Assembly: GCF_004339525.1 (NCBI RefSeq)
Contig: NZ_SMGE01000001.1
Coordinates: 2,418,001 to 2,482,000, forward strand
Source of the DNA: Flavobacterium sp. 90
Lineage (GTDB): Bacteria > Bacteroidota > Bacteroidia > Flavobacteriales > Flavobacteriaceae
DNA length: 64,000 nt
Direction: 5' to 3'
Below the pieces are notes generated by a model. The model had not been told where the DNA came from. It did not search any database and worked only from the letters and a program-made list of their open reading frames with translations. Both the position numbers and the translations under genes were made by a program. How positions within the stretch are numbered: the first letter of the stretch is position 1; the number at the start of each line of letters is the position of its first letter. This document shows, one piece after another, positions 25,422 to 34,102 of the stretch.

Positions 25422-27479
25422 TTAATTTATCGTTTCACCATTTGGAGCATCAGTATCAGGATTTACGAATACTAATTTTCCTTCGGCGTTTGTTGTCATT
25501 AAGATCATACCTTGACTTTCAACTCCACGTAAAGCTCTTGGTGCTAAATTTGCAAGAACTGTAACACGTTTTCCAATGATTTCTTCTGGCGAAAAGCTTT
25601 CAGCAATTCCAGAAACAATCGTGCGAACATCAATTCCAGTATCGATTTTAAGAACTAGAAGTTTGTTTGCTTTCGGCATTTTTTCAGCTTCAATAATAGT
25701 TCCTACGCGTAAATCCATTTTAGCGAAATCCTCATATTGAATCAATTCTTTCTGAGGTTCCGGTTGTTTGCTTTCGGCAAGATTAGCAGTTTTTGTAGCT
25801 TCCAATTTATCTATTTGTTTTTGTATTTCTTCGTCTTCAATTTTTGCGAATAATAATTCGGCTTCACCAATTTGGTGACCTTCCGGAATCAATTCTGAAT
25901 TTTCGGCAACATCATTCCAATTCAATTTACCTTCATTTTTCAGGATTCTTGACAATTTAGCAGCAGTAAAAGGCAAGAAAGGTTCTGCCAAAATGCTCAA
26001 AGCAGCAGCAATTTGCAACGCCACATACATTTGAGTTTTTACACGCTCCGGATTGTCTTTCATAACTTTCCAAGGCTCTTCATCAGCAAGGTATTTATTT
26101 CCTAAACGCGCCACATTCATCAATTCACCAAGAGCTTCACGGAATCTATAACGCTCAACCGAACTTGAAATCACGGCCGGATATGCTTTTAATTCTGCCA
26201 AAGTATTCTCGTCAACCTCAGATAATTCGTTAGGCGTTGGGATAAAACCGTCGTAATATTTATTGGTTAAAACCACAACACGATTAATGAAATTTCCAAA
26301 AATTGCAACCAATTCGTTGTTATTTCTTGCTTGGAAATCTTTCCATGTAAAATCGTTATCCTTAGTTTCTGGAGCATTAGAAGTCAATGCATAACGCAAA
26401 ACATCTTGTTTCTCCGGAAATTCTTCTAAATATTCGTGCAACCAAACCGCCCAGTTTTTAGAAGTTGAAAGTTTGTTTCCTTCCAAATTCAAAAACTCAT
26501 TTGCAGGAACATTGTCCGGCAAAATATAGCTTCCTTCGGCTTTAAGCATCGCTGGGAAAATAATACAGTGAAAAACAATATTGTCTTTCCCAATAAAGTG
26601 AACCAACTTCGTGTCTTCATCTTTCCAATATGGTTCCCAGTCTTTTCCTTCGCGTAAAGCCCATTCTTTCGTAGACGAAATGTACCCGATAGGCGCATCA
26701 AACCAAACGTATAATTTTTTTCCTTCGGCACCTTCAACGGGAACATCAATTCCCCAATCTAGGTCACGCGTTACTGCGCGAGGTTCCAATCCACCATCAA
26801 CCCAAGATTTAACTTGTCCGTAAACATTAGGTTTCCAGTCGTTTTTATGTCCAACAAGAATCCATTCCGTCAAAAATTCAGTGTAACGATCAAGAGGTAA
26901 AAACCAGTGTTTTGTAGATTTCAAAATCGGAGTTTCTCCTGTAATTGTCGATTTTGGGTTTATTAAATCCGTAGCATTTAGGGTCGATCCACAATTTTCG
27001 CATTGATCGCCATAAGCGCCTTCATTACCACATTTTGGGCAAGTACCCACCACAAAACGATCTGCTAGAAACTGATTTGCTTTTGCATCGTACAATTGTT
27101 CCGTAATTTCTTCAATAAAATCACCTTTATCATACAACGTTCTAAAGAATTCCGAAGCCGTATCATGATGAATTTTAGCCGAAGTTCTAGAATAATTATC
27201 AAACGAAATCCCAAAATCAGCGAATGATTTTCTAATAATTCCGTCATATTTATCAATAACTTCTTGTGGTGTAATTCCTTCTTTTTTGGCTTTCATCGAA
27301 ATCGCAACGCCATGTTCATCACTTCCGCAAATAAACGCAACGTCTTTTCCTTGCAAACGTAAATATCTCGAATAAATATCTGCAGGCACGTAAACCCCCG
27401 CCAAATGCCCAATATGTATAGGTCCGTTGGTGTAAGGCAAAGCCGCCGTAATAGTATATCTCTTTGGATTTTGTATCAT
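25422..27479 (-). CDS. metG: Methionine--tRNA ligase
   Basis: The 685-residue enzyme charges tRNA-Met. The HIGH signature is at 22-25 in [14 protein letters not shown], and a KMSKS-type loop is present as [10 protein letters not shown] near residue 340. The four-cysteine zinc knuckle [17 protein letters not shown] lies near 147-163, and an anticodon-binding helical domain follows. The C-terminus is a tRNA-binding OB domain ([20 protein letters not shown]), which supports dimerisation. Length and domain order are those of the long Bacteroidota form. Confidence 0.97.
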   Translation of the reverse strand: MIQNPKRYTITAALPYTNGPIHIGHLAGVYVPADIYSRYLRLQGKDVAFICGSDEHGVAISMKAKKEGITPQEVIDKYDGIIRKSFADFGISFDNYSRTSAKIHHDTASEFFRTLYDKGDFIEEITEQLYDAKANQFLADRFVVGTCPKCGNEGAYGDQCENCGSTLNATDLINPKSTITGETPILKSTKHWFLPLDRYTEFLTEWILVGHKNDWKPNVYGQVKSWVDGGLEPRAVTRDLDWGIDVPVEGAEGKKLYVWFDAPIGYISSTKEWALREGKDWEPYWKDEDTKLVHFIGKDNIVFHCIIFPAMLKAEGSYILPDNVPANEFLNLEGNKLSTSKNWAVWLHEYLEEFPEKQDVLRYALTSNAPETKDNDFTWKDFQARNNNELVAIFGNFINRVVVLTNKYYDGFIPTPNELSEVDENTLAELKAYPAVISSSVERYRFREALGELMNVARLGNKYLADEEPWKVMKDNPERVKTQMYVALQIAAALSILAEPFLPFTAAKLSRILKNEGKLNWNDVAENSELIPEGHQIGEAELLFAKIEDEEIQKQIDKLEATKTANLAESKQPEPQKELIQYEDFAKMDLRVGTIIEAEKMPKANKLLVLKIDTGIDVRTIVSGIAESFSPEEIIGKRVTVLANLAPRALRGVESQGMILMTTNAEGKLVFVNPDTDAPNGETIN

Positions 27480-27498
27480 AACTCAATTTTATTGAGTG

Positions 27499-27506
27499 CA
27501 AAAATA
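27499..27506 (-). promoter_or_regulatory. Possible -7 element of metG
   Basis: On the minus strand TATTTTTG matches TAnnTTTG, about 20 bases before the metG ATG. A small ACTCAA/TTGAGT hairpin (27481-27497) would lie at the start of the transcript. No good -33 TTG is seen. Confidence 0.4.
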
Positions 27507-27692
27507 AGCAATAGAATTGAGATTTTGTTATTCCGTGGAGTTTCACAGAGAAAAAGCGCTGAGTTTTTGTTTTAAAGAATGTGAATTAATCTCGCAAAGA
27601 CGCAAAGGGGCAAAGTTTTTTCTCATTGCGAGGAACGAAGCAATCACACTAGAAACTAGACAAAGATTTAATTTTTTAGGAGTAGTTTTTTC

Positions 27693-27771
27693 AGGAGCTA
27701 ATCCAGCTCTCCGTTTCAATCTTTTACTTTTTAAAGAAAAAAGTAAAAGGATTTCCACTTCTATCGGGGCT
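27693..27771 (-). repeat. Structured repeat family G, copy 1
   Basis: Read on the minus strand it runs from TAGCCCCGATAGAAGTGG through a long hairpin to AGAGCTGGATTAGCTCCT. The hairpin pairs 27721-27732 with 27738-27749 over twelve A/T-rich bases around an AAAGA loop. The order of blocks and loop match the copy at 56189-56270, although stem sequences differ. Confidence 0.7.
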
Positions 27772-27785
27772 AAAAAAAACTTGGT

Positions 27786-27887
27786 TTGTCATTTCGACGG
27801 AGGAGAAATCACACTAGAAATTCCGTGCCAAATGTCGCCAATCTTTGTCGAGTTTCTATTGTGATTTCTCCTCCGTCGAAATGACAA
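27786..27887. repeat. 102-base palindromic repeat, CATTTCGACGGAGGAG family, copy 1
   Basis: Arms of about 28 bases (TTGTCATTTCGACGGAGGAG and complement, extending into AAATCACA) bracket a core. The core includes CAATCTTTGTCGA, which is also conserved in the copy at 47758-47859, so conservation goes beyond the pairing arms. Confidence 0.9.
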
Positions 27888-27900
27888 GATTGTGCATTTT

Positions 27901-27922
27901 TCAACGGATTTTAATCCGTTGA
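27901..27922. repeat. GGATTTTAATCC palindrome
   Basis: TCAACGGATT and AATCCGTTGA pair around two T residues. Related small palindromes are at 6977-6992, 37496-37515, 39354-39373 and 39439-39458. It is followed by AAAGTCCCGAAGGGACGAC, another short palindrome. Confidence 0.7.
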
Positions 27923-28168
27923 AAACGAAATACGATCACCAACAAAAGTCCCGAAGGGACGACACATATAATTTTAAAAACTTTGCGCCTCCGCGACTTT
28001 GCGAGATTATTTTGCATTCCAATAAAAATTCTTTGTGAATCTTCGTAAAAACCTCTGCGAATCTCTTTGGTAGAATCCATAAAATAGAACCAGTTTAAAC
28101 TAGCATTTCCATTAAAATCTTCAAAATATATTTCGCAATCTTTGCCCTGAAAAAAACAAAAACAAGTT

Positions 28169-28396
28169 ATGAGCAAGACAAAATTAATCATCAATAAAAA
28201 CGGATCTATCAAAATCGAAGGTGATTTTGAAATCATGGATTCAGAAGGAGCGGTTTACGGACTACAAGGAAGATCTGCATTAGGACTTTGCCGTTGTGGA
28301 TTATCTGCAAACAAACCATTTTGCGATGGCGGACACCGTAACAACTTCGAACATGAATCAATCGCATTTGATTTACCACCGATGAAAACAAACTAA
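28169..28396 (+). CDS. CDGSH iron-sulfur domain protein
   Basis: The 75-residue protein has the CDGSH [2Fe-2S] motif with ligands Cys41, Cys43, Cys52 and His56 in LCRCGLSANKPFCDGGH. The usual Ser of CDGSH is Gly here, which is common in bacterial members. The role is probably redox or cluster transfer; partners are unknown. It stands alone and ends at a strong terminator. Confidence 0.93.
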   Translation: MSKTKLIINKNGSIKIEGDFEIMDSEGAVYGLQGRSALGLCRCGLSANKPFCDGGHRNNFEHESIAFDLPPMKTN

Positions 28397-28423
28397 GAAA
28401 TTTAATTTTCTTATTTGAATATC

Positions 28424-28457
28424 AAAAAAGCTGCATCAAACGATGCAGCTTTTTTTG
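28424..28457 (+). terminator. Terminator after the CDGSH gene
   Basis: AGCTGCATC and GATGCAGCT pair around AAAC, followed by seven T residues. It closely resembles the terminator at 29691-29722. Confidence 0.9.
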
Positions 28458-28552
28458 TGTTAAAGCTTTTTTTGAAAGAATTTTCAAATAATAATCGATT
28501 AAAATATTAGAAAAACTATAAATATTTTAATTAATTTGTAAGAAAATAGAAA

Positions 28553-29683
28553 ATGAAAAAAATACCACTTCTAGTACTGTTTTTGAGTTTTGTTTTAGGA
28601 CAGGCTCAAACACAAAAAGTTGTTTCGACCGATTGGACTTCTTTCAATCAAACGATTGCCGTTCAAACTTCTGTAAAGAAAAAATTTAGAGTAATTGCTT
28701 CCGTTAAGGTAGAAACTACAGAGCCAAAATCCTGGGCTGGAGTTTGGGCACGCGTGGATACTAAAAATGACGAAGACGGTTTTTTTGATAATATGAGCGA
28801 CAGACCGGTAAAATCGAAAGAATGGAAATCATATACAGTTGAAGGAACGATTGATGCAAATAGCAAATCACTAAGTTTTGGAGGTTTATGTTTGTATAAT
28901 GGAAAATTCTATTTTGATAAATTCGAATTACTTATCGAAAATGATAAAGGTGTTTTTGAACCTTTGGCGGTTTTAAATTCAAGTTTCGAAACTCCAATAA
29001 AAGACGGAGATATTCCAAAATGGAGCTTCGGAATATCTAAAGATGCCGTGGTTAAAGTTAAAGAATATAAAATCACTTCGGATAAATCAAGCGTAGATGG
29101 GAAAGTCAGTTTATTGATGGAAGGAACAGGTATAAAACCAAGATTAGAAGCTAAAATTGGAAATGTTGAGGGAGCTTCGCCAAAAATTGGTGACATGATC
29201 TCGATGCTCGAAGATCTTAAAGATCGTGTTGAGAGAACGGTTAAAAACATGAACCAATATGAAATTGATTATCTTCACGATGATGAAGCCAACCGAATTG
29301 GAGCACTTGTAATGCATTTGGCTGCAGCCGAAAAATATTATCAGGTTTTTACTTTTGAAAACAGAGGTTTTAATGAAGAAGAAAAGAAAATATGGCAAAA
29401 AGCTTTAGACCTGGATCAAGGCGGACGTGACGAGTTTAAAGGCCATGATATTCAATATTATTTAGACATTTATAATGAAGTAAGAGCAAAAACCATTTCA
29501 GAATTAAAGAAAAGAGATGATGCTTGGTTTGTAGAAGTCCAAACAAGATATGACTGGACAAATCAGTATTGCTGGTTTCACGTTATGGAACATCAATCAA
29601 GTCATTTAGGACAAATTTTGTTTTTGAAGAAACGAATTCCGCCACAACAAAAACAAACATTGCCAAAAGAAATCAAAAAGTAA
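28553..29683 (+). CDS. Secreted protein with N-terminal carbohydrate-binding-like and C-terminal DinB-type domains
   Basis: The 376-residue protein has a signal peptide (KKIPLLVLFLSFVLGQAQ). Residues about 25-170 look like a beta-sandwich (FRVIASVKVETTEPKSWAGV, SLSFGGLCLYNGKFYFDKFE). Residues about 210-365 form a DinB-type four-helix bundle with candidate metal-binding histidines in ALVMHLAAAEKYYQ and HVMEHQSSHLGQILFL. A secreted DinB fusion of this kind is seen in Bacteroidota, and its substrate is unknown. Confidence 0.8.
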   Translation: MKKIPLLVLFLSFVLGQAQTQKVVSTDWTSFNQTIAVQTSVKKKFRVIASVKVETTEPKSWAGVWARVDTKNDEDGFFDNMSDRPVKSKEWKSYTVEGTIDANSKSLSFGGLCLYNGKFYFDKFELLIENDKGVFEPLAVLNSSFETPIKDGDIPKWSFGISKDAVVKVKEYKITSDKSSVDGKVSLLMEGTGIKPRLEAKIGNVEGASPKIGDMISMLEDLKDRVERTVKNMNQYEIDYLHDDEANRIGALVMHLAAAEKYYQVFTFENRGFNEEEKKIWQKALDLDQGGRDEFKGHDIQYYLDIYNEVRAKTISELKKRDDAWFVEVQTRYDWTNQYCWFHVMEHQSSHLGQILFLKKRIPPQQKQTLPKEIKK

Positions 29684-29690
29684 AGTATAA

Positions 29691-29722
29691 AAAAAGCTGT
29701 ATCAAATGATACAGCTTTTTTT
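29691..29722. terminator. Bidirectional terminator between the DinB and SMI1/KNR4 genes
   Basis: AGCTGTATC and GATACAGCT pair around AAAT with A and T tracts on both sides, between convergent genes. Confidence 0.9.
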
Positions 29723-30212
29723 ATGATTCGTGATTTTTAACTATAAATTGAAGAACATCTTCAAAATAGTCTTTTAAGTCCTTATAAGGCTGTTCACCTG
29801 GATACCAGTTTGCAAACTTCCAATAGTTCCATTCGGGACTATTTGATGTAGGAGGAATAAGTAAAAAATATTGTTCTTCTTCTCTACCTGCGATAAGTAT
29901 TGCATTTTCTAATTCTGGTAAATGGGCATAAGCTTCAATTGCAAAAGGCTCAATGTTTTTTAAGTAATCAATATTTTCAATTGATTCAAAACTTGGCTCG
30001 ATATCATTTGGCGCTGAAAAACCATTAGTTATTTTTATAAATTCGATGTAATCTTTTGGTAAGTTTAGGCCTAATTTGTTTTCAGTCTCACTTATTTGCT
30101 TTTCCGTGACAGGAATAGTTCCGAGCCAATTTGTTTCAATTTGTTCTGATGTGAAATTAAAATTCTCATATTTAATTGCTTTCTTAGAAATTGCAATAAG
30201 TAAGTTTTGCAT
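29721..30212 (-). CDS. SMI1/KNR4 (SUKH) family protein
   Basis: The 163-residue protein carries the SMI1/KNR4 signature ISETENKLGLNLPKDYIEFI followed by KITNGFSAP and a later EEEQYFLLIPP block. SUKH proteins often serve as immunity proteins against contact-dependent toxins, but no toxin gene is adjacent. It lies six bases after the PhzF gene on the same strand, so the two are probably co-transcribed. Confidence 0.88.
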   Translation of the reverse strand: MQNLLIAISKKAIKYENFNFTSEQIETNWLGTIPVTEKQISETENKLGLNLPKDYIEFIKITNGFSAPNDIEPSFESIENIDYLKNIEPFAIEAYAHLPELENAILIAGREEEQYFLLIPPTSNSPEWNYWKFANWYPGEQPYKDLKDYFEDVLQFIVKNHES

Positions 30213-30218
30213 GATTGT

Positions 30219-31118
30219 TTATATATAAAGTTCCCCGCGCATTGTAATAATTGAAGAACCTCCAACTAAAATATCATTTTCTCGACACATTACTTCAATC
30301 AAAGAAGGTTGGCTGAGTTTAACACCTTGCAGGATTTTATATTCTTTATTAAGTTTTGCCTGTTTTTTTTGAGTCAAAAAACCAATTAACGGACCAGCGG
30401 CTGTTCCCGTTGCAGGATCTTCATTTATTCCGATTATTGGATTAAAAAAACGGGTTTCAACTAAATGATCTTCACTTTGATTAATCGCAAAACAATAAAA
30501 ACCTTCGGATTGATATTCTTTCGAAATTTCGATTAAAAGTTTATTGTCCGGAATACAGTCATTGAGCAATTGACTGTTTTTTATGGGAACCATTGTATGT
30601 GTAACTTCCGTTTGAACAACCGAAGGAACAAAATCATTACTATCTAAATCCTCAATTTTTAAACCAAGTGCAATTGCTATTTTATAAGTAGGTATTTCTT
30701 GTTTGATAATGGCCGGTTTTTGATGCATTCGTACAACCGGATATTGAGTAACGGGATCAAAACTCACCGTTAATGGAATTGGAGCATTTTTCATCATTAC
30801 AAAACGATTGGTTTCGTCTTGTTCGTCAAATATTGGAAGTTTTTTTAGTAAAGCTCCACAAACTGCTCCAAGTAAATTGTGTCCGGCGCCGTCTATTTCA
30901 AAACCTATTGGCGTAAACGAACGAACATTTAGTGCTTTTTGTGCCGGAGAATAATAAACAAATGAAGTTTCAGAGTAACCAAACTCTTTTGCAATGTTTT
31001 GATAAACTTCTAATTCTAAATCACCATCTGTAAAAACAACCGATAACGGATTTCCTTTATAACTTTTATTAGAAAAAACATCTAAAACGTAGTATTGTAA
31101 AGTCGTTCTTTTTTCCAT
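30219..31118 (-). CDS. PhzF family isomerase/epimerase-like protein
   Basis: The 299-residue protein matches PhzF. The N-terminus VLDVFSNKSYKGNPLSVVF is typical, the catalytic Glu50 is in GYSETSFVYY, and the C-terminal block is GINEDPATGTAAGPLIGFL. PhzF homologues catalyse isomerisations of unknown small molecules, and no phenazine genes are nearby. It is upstream of, and close to, the SMI1/KNR4 gene. Confidence 0.93.
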   Translation of the reverse strand: MEKRTTLQYYVLDVFSNKSYKGNPLSVVFTDGDLELEVYQNIAKEFGYSETSFVYYSPAQKALNVRSFTPIGFEIDGAGHNLLGAVCGALLKKLPIFDEQDETNRFVMMKNAPIPLTVSFDPVTQYPVVRMHQKPAIIKQEIPTYKIAIALGLKIEDLDSNDFVPSVVQTEVTHTMVPIKNSQLLNDCIPDNKLLIEISKEYQSEGFYCFAINQSEDHLVETRFFNPIIGINEDPATGTAAGPLIGFLTQKKQAKLNKEYKILQGVKLSQPSLIEVMCRENDILVGGSSIITMRGELYI

Positions 31119-31331
31119 TGTTTATCTTTTTTAGAGTAGAAAGTGTTTTTGCAAATAAGTAGTATTGCTCCTAAATATTTTATAAAAGTACTACAAAGAC
31201 AGAAAGAAAAAGTGTACTTTATTTACTTTTTTGTTTTATTTTTTTGTAAAAATAAGTGCCAAAGTATATTACCAAAAAGTAAAATTAAATAACTTGAATA
31301 GAATAGGTAAGAAGTTGTTCTTCTAAATTTT

Positions 31332-31889
31332 TTACAGCATTCGTTTTCCTTCGGCGCTAAATTTTATTGCTTTTTCTAATCTCGCAATTCTGGTTTTTTC
31401 TTGTTTGGCGCTCATAATTACGTGAATTATTACTTTTTTGTACGATGGTGCCTGATTATTGAAATACTCCCAAGCAGTTTCATTAGCTTTAAATTGCTTT
31501 TCGAGTTCGGGATCTAGAACATAGGCTTCATTTTCATGCGAGTAAATTTTAGATCTTTCATCAGATTTTAGTTCAAAAGCTTTTATTCCGGCTTCTTTCA
31601 TCAGTCCGGCTTTTGTGAGTGCTTCGATTTTTTTAATATTTATGACACTCCAAATACTGGTTTTCCTTCTTGGTGTAAACCTGATGGAATAACTTTCTTC
31701 ATCGATTGTTCTTCGAACACCATCAATCCAGCCAAAACACAATGCCTGATCTACAGATTCTGACCAAGACATAGTTGGTTTTTTGGTACTCACTTTATAA
31801 AAACCTACTAAAAGTTCGGTTTCTTTTTGGTGATGCTTTTCTAACCATTCTCTGAATTTTTCTTGGGTTGGGAAGAAGGTTGGGTTCAT
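31332..31889 (-). CDS. YdeI/OmpD-associated family protein
   Basis: The 185-residue protein has the family core KPTMSWSESVDQALCFGWID, the basic block IRFTPRRKTSIWSVINIKKI and a C-terminal IARLEKAIKFSAEGKRM helix. Members are linked to bacteriocin or stress protection in some species, but the biochemical role is unclear. A two-helix membrane protein gene ends six bases upstream, so they may be one operon. Confidence 0.9.
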   Translation of the reverse strand: MNPTFFPTQEKFREWLEKHHQKETELLVGFYKVSTKKPTMSWSESVDQALCFGWIDGVRRTIDEESYSIRFTPRRKTSIWSVINIKKIEALTKAGLMKEAGIKAFELKSDERSKIYSHENEAYVLDPELEKQFKANETAWEYFNNQAPSYKKVIIHVIMSAKQEKTRIARLEKAIKFSAEGKRML

Positions 31890-31895
31890 GTAGGA

Positions 31896-32105
31896 TTATT
31901 TTAATTTGCTTGTAAAGAATTTTAAGGAAATAAATAACAGAACAAAACAGAAAGTAAATTTTAGATAAAGTTTTAAATCATAATCAGATATTCCTTTACT
32001 ACCAGAATCTGTAAATCGTTGGATTAAAAAGAAAATTACAAGAACGGTCAAAAGTAACCAAATGAAGCTGATCAATTTTCGAGAAAAGTTTAGAAAAGTT
32101 TTCAT
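31896..32105 (-). CDS. Small two-helix membrane protein, unknown
   Basis: The 69-residue protein has two hydrophobic segments (about 9-27 and 47-63) separated by a polar loop. No family is recognised. It sits between two other small same-strand genes, spaced by 6 and 22 bases, which supports it being real. Confidence 0.55.
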   Translation of the reverse strand: MKTFLNFSRKLISFIWLLLTVLVIFFLIQRFTDSGSKGISDYDLKLYLKFTFCFVLLFISLKFFTSKLK

Positions 32106-32127
32106 TCGGGATTAAGTTTAAAATAAT

Positions 32128-32409
32128 TTACAAATTAGCAATCGCTCTAATAATCCATAAAAGTGCAATAAATCCCAGAAAAGAGAATTGTACTTTATTG
32201 ACTTTTTGATTGCCAAACTTGTGAACCAAAAAACGATCAATAAGTAGTATTGCAAAGACAGGAAGTATCCAAAACAAAATGTAAATTCCCATTAATCCAT
32301 CTTCTGCCGAATTTCCGTTGAGTAGGATTATAGCATAAATAATTCCGAAGATGATGGATAAGATTCCGGAAACAAAGAATAATGTCCATTTTTTAGCAAG
32401 ATTATTCAT
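32128..32409 (-). CDS. Small membrane protein, unknown
   Basis: I start it at ATG 32407-32409 (93 residues, NNLAKKWTLFFVSGILSIIF). It then overlaps the stop of the upstream gene by eight bases. A longer frame from 32445 would add a tract inside that gene. It has three hydrophobic segments. No family recognised. Confidence 0.6.
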   Translation of the reverse strand: MNNLAKKWTLFFVSGILSIIFGIIYAIILLNGNSAEDGLMGIYILFWILPVFAILLIDRFLVHKFGNQKVNKVQFSFLGFIALLWIIRAIANL

Positions 32410-32749
32410 GTTTGTTCGAACTCTTCTTTCTGTTTGTGGTGACAATCAAAACGCCATTTTCGGCAAAATTTCCATAAATATTAATTCCTTTTTCCCTGTC
32501 AAGCGGAGTTATTTCCTGAATTTCATTTTTGTATAAAGGGAGTTTTTGTTTTTCGAGATTCTGAAAATGAAATGCAATTCCGTCAATTACAATTATAGGT
32601 TCACTTTTGATGATCTTTCTTTCAGACATCGTTGTGATATAATTCGAAAGATAAAGTTTGTCTTCTCCACGATCTTGCAATTCGTAGCGATTTTGCGATT
32701 GCATTGAAAATGATAAAAGTGAAATAATTGCAATTAAAACGGTTTTCAT
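32402..32749 (-). CDS. Secreted mini-protein resembling a TonB-receptor plug segment
   Basis: The 115-residue product has a signal peptide (KTVLIAIISLLSFSMQSQ). Its C-terminal part, PIIVIDGIAFHF, IQEITPLDREKGINIYG and NGVLIVTTNRK, follows the plug-domain pattern of SusC-like receptors (PLYVVDG, then I-Y-G, then NGVIIVTTKRG). The barrel is absent. Such stand-alone plug-like proteins occur in Flavobacteria. Translation is probably coupled to the next membrane protein gene through an eight-base overlap. Confidence 0.7.
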   Translation of the reverse strand: MKTVLIAIISLLSFSMQSQNRYELQDRGEDKLYLSNYITTMSERKIIKSEPIIVIDGIAFHFQNLEKQKLPLYKNEIQEITPLDREKGINIYGNFAENGVLIVTTNRKKSSNKHE

Positions 32750-32825
32750 AGTTGTTGTCTTTAAACCGTAAAGTTATGTCATAATTGTTTTAGACGCAGA
32801 TTAAAAAGCAAGACTTTTCGTGGTT

Positions 32826-33275
32826 TTATTTGAAAACTATCTTTTTATTAGTCTTCGGTATTTTAACAATATGGTACGGTTGCGTAATTACAGCGTTAAT
32901 TCCTCCAGGTTTTAAGTATTCAACTTTAACGAAAATGCTACTATTGGTTTCTATAATTTTGGTTATATCTATAGAATATCCGCCATAATTATAGACATCA
33001 TCAATAACTGCGATAACTTGATATTTGGTAAAATCGACAGTAAGATCAGGAGAAATTACATTTGCATTTGTAATGAGATTGATTTTTAAAAGTAGATTCT
33101 TCCATTCTGTCTGATCTTTTATAACCAGATTGGCTTTTGGATTATTAAAATCTCCGTTAAAGTTATCACCCTGAATAATTACAGAATATTTCACTTCTGA
33201 TGAATGTGGGTCCTCATTACTGCTACAACCAGTTAACAAAATAAAGACACAAAAAATGGTAATAATCTGTTTCAT
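32826..33275 (-). CDS. Lipoprotein with PrcB-type domain
   Basis: The 149-residue protein has lipobox LTGC (Cys17). Its mature part matches the PrcB C-terminal domain pattern: VIKDQTEWKNLLLKI, then VDFTKYQVIAVIDD, and an ending PYHIVKIPKTNKKIVFK. PrcB is a partner subunit of the dentilisin protease in Treponema, but here no protease gene is adjacent. Probably a single-gene unit. Confidence 0.8.
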   Translation of the reverse strand: MKQIITIFCVFILLTGCSSNEDPHSSEVKYSVIIQGDNFNGDFNNPKANLVIKDQTEWKNLLLKINLITNANVISPDLTVDFTKYQVIAVIDDVYNYGGYSIDITKIIETNSSIFVKVEYLKPGGINAVITQPYHIVKIPKTNKKIVFK

Positions 33276-33437
33276 GGTTTTGGATTTTGGTGATGAGAAT
33301 TGCTTTTGAAATTTAGATTATTCTCCTTGTTAACAGATTGATTTTCTTATGAAAGGTTGCGTTGAAATGATATATTTTTTTAAATGAATCTCATTTTAAT
33401 TGGTTGAAAATCTTACTGATGAGCTAATATTACAAGT

Positions 33438-33839
33438 TTATGCTTCGGGATTTTTCAAAATTCTTTTTATAATTAATGATGCTACTATTGAAACAATAAG
33501 GTTTAAAAATAGATAAAAACCAAAAATGGCTTCTGAACGAACTATTTCCAAAGAGGTTATTATTAAAAGTATTATTGAGAAAAATGAATTTAGCCATGCA
33601 ATTAAAATAAGCATGAAGAGTTTCCTTTGAGTAGAAAACCATTTTTTTAGGAATGAAATTATTATAGAAAGAATTCCTAAAGCTGAAGTAAACCAACAAC
33701 TATATACAAAAATCATGAGAGTTGTTAAACCCTGAAACCATCCCGGACTTTCAAAAAAATAGATAAAAAATATTATTACAGTCCAAATATTGGTAATCAA
33801 AAGAGAAAATAGTAAGCTCTTATAGACAGTTTCTTTCAT
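33438..33839 (-). CDS. Four-helix membrane protein, unknown
   Basis: The 133-residue protein has four membrane segments (about 10-29, 40-62, 73-93 and 102-126). No family is recognised. An overlapping frame in another register at 33430-33699 is hydrophobic too, but it is shorter and less regular. Confidence 0.6.
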   Translation of the reverse strand: MKETVYKSLLFSLLITNIWTVIIFFIYFFESPGWFQGLTTLMIFVYSCWFTSALGILSIIISFLKKWFSTQRKLFMLILIAWLNSFFSIILLIITSLEIVRSEAIFGFYLFLNLIVSIVASLIIKRILKNPEA

Positions 33840-33934
33840 GTTTTTTGGTTTTAGTAGTTTGGTTTATTGGTTGAAATTTTAAATAACGAAACAAAATCTT
33901 TGCCAATTATTATTTCTAATGAAACCGTGTGCGT

Positions 33935-34000
33935 TAGGGATAGCAGCGGATAGCCCAGAGCCTGACGAAGGAAGTGCGAGGACTTGCAGCAAATAGCCCG
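33935..34000 (+). repeat. Structured repeat family G, diverged copy 3, in a GC-rich island
   Basis: This 66-base stretch (TAGGGATAGCAGCGG at one end, GGACTTGCAGCAAATAGCCC at the other) lies in an unusually GC-rich block (about 33925-34025) ending in the palindrome CCGCCGCGGCGG (34003-34014). Its end blocks match those of the repeats at 27693 and 56189 read on their minus strands. I see no gene in the 33840-34214 gap. Confidence 0.55.
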
Positions 34001-34102
34001 ATCCGCCGCGGCGGAAAACGCCCAAAAAAGTATTACTATTTTGATTTTATTGCTTTGGACATAAATTGAAATCTAAGTATTCTTATCTGCAATAAAAGCA
34101 AA

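Larger units (their letters stand above)
27588..28009. repeat. Compound repeat region: CTCGCAAAGACGC arms enclosing three other repeats
   Basis: Outer arms lie at about 27588-27619 (TCTCGCAAAGACGCAAAG) and 27976-28009 (ACTTTGCGCCTCCGCGACTTTGCGAGAT), which are imperfect inverted copies. Inside lie, in order, a half element resembling the CATTTCGACGG repeat (27624-27671), a structured repeat at 27693-27771, a CATTTCGACGG palindrome at 27786-27887 and the GGATTTTAATCC palindrome at 27901-27922. A long minus-strand frame crosses this region but consists of repeat sequence, so I call no gene. Confidence 0.75.

Noticed and set aside
27901..28236. A 111-codon minus-strand open frame before the CDGSH gene
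   Set aside because: It runs through repeat arms and overlaps the real CDGSH start; the product has no recognisable domain.
30219..31118. Phenazine biosynthesis
   Set aside because: PhzF homologues are widespread without phenazine pathways, and no other phz gene is in the window.
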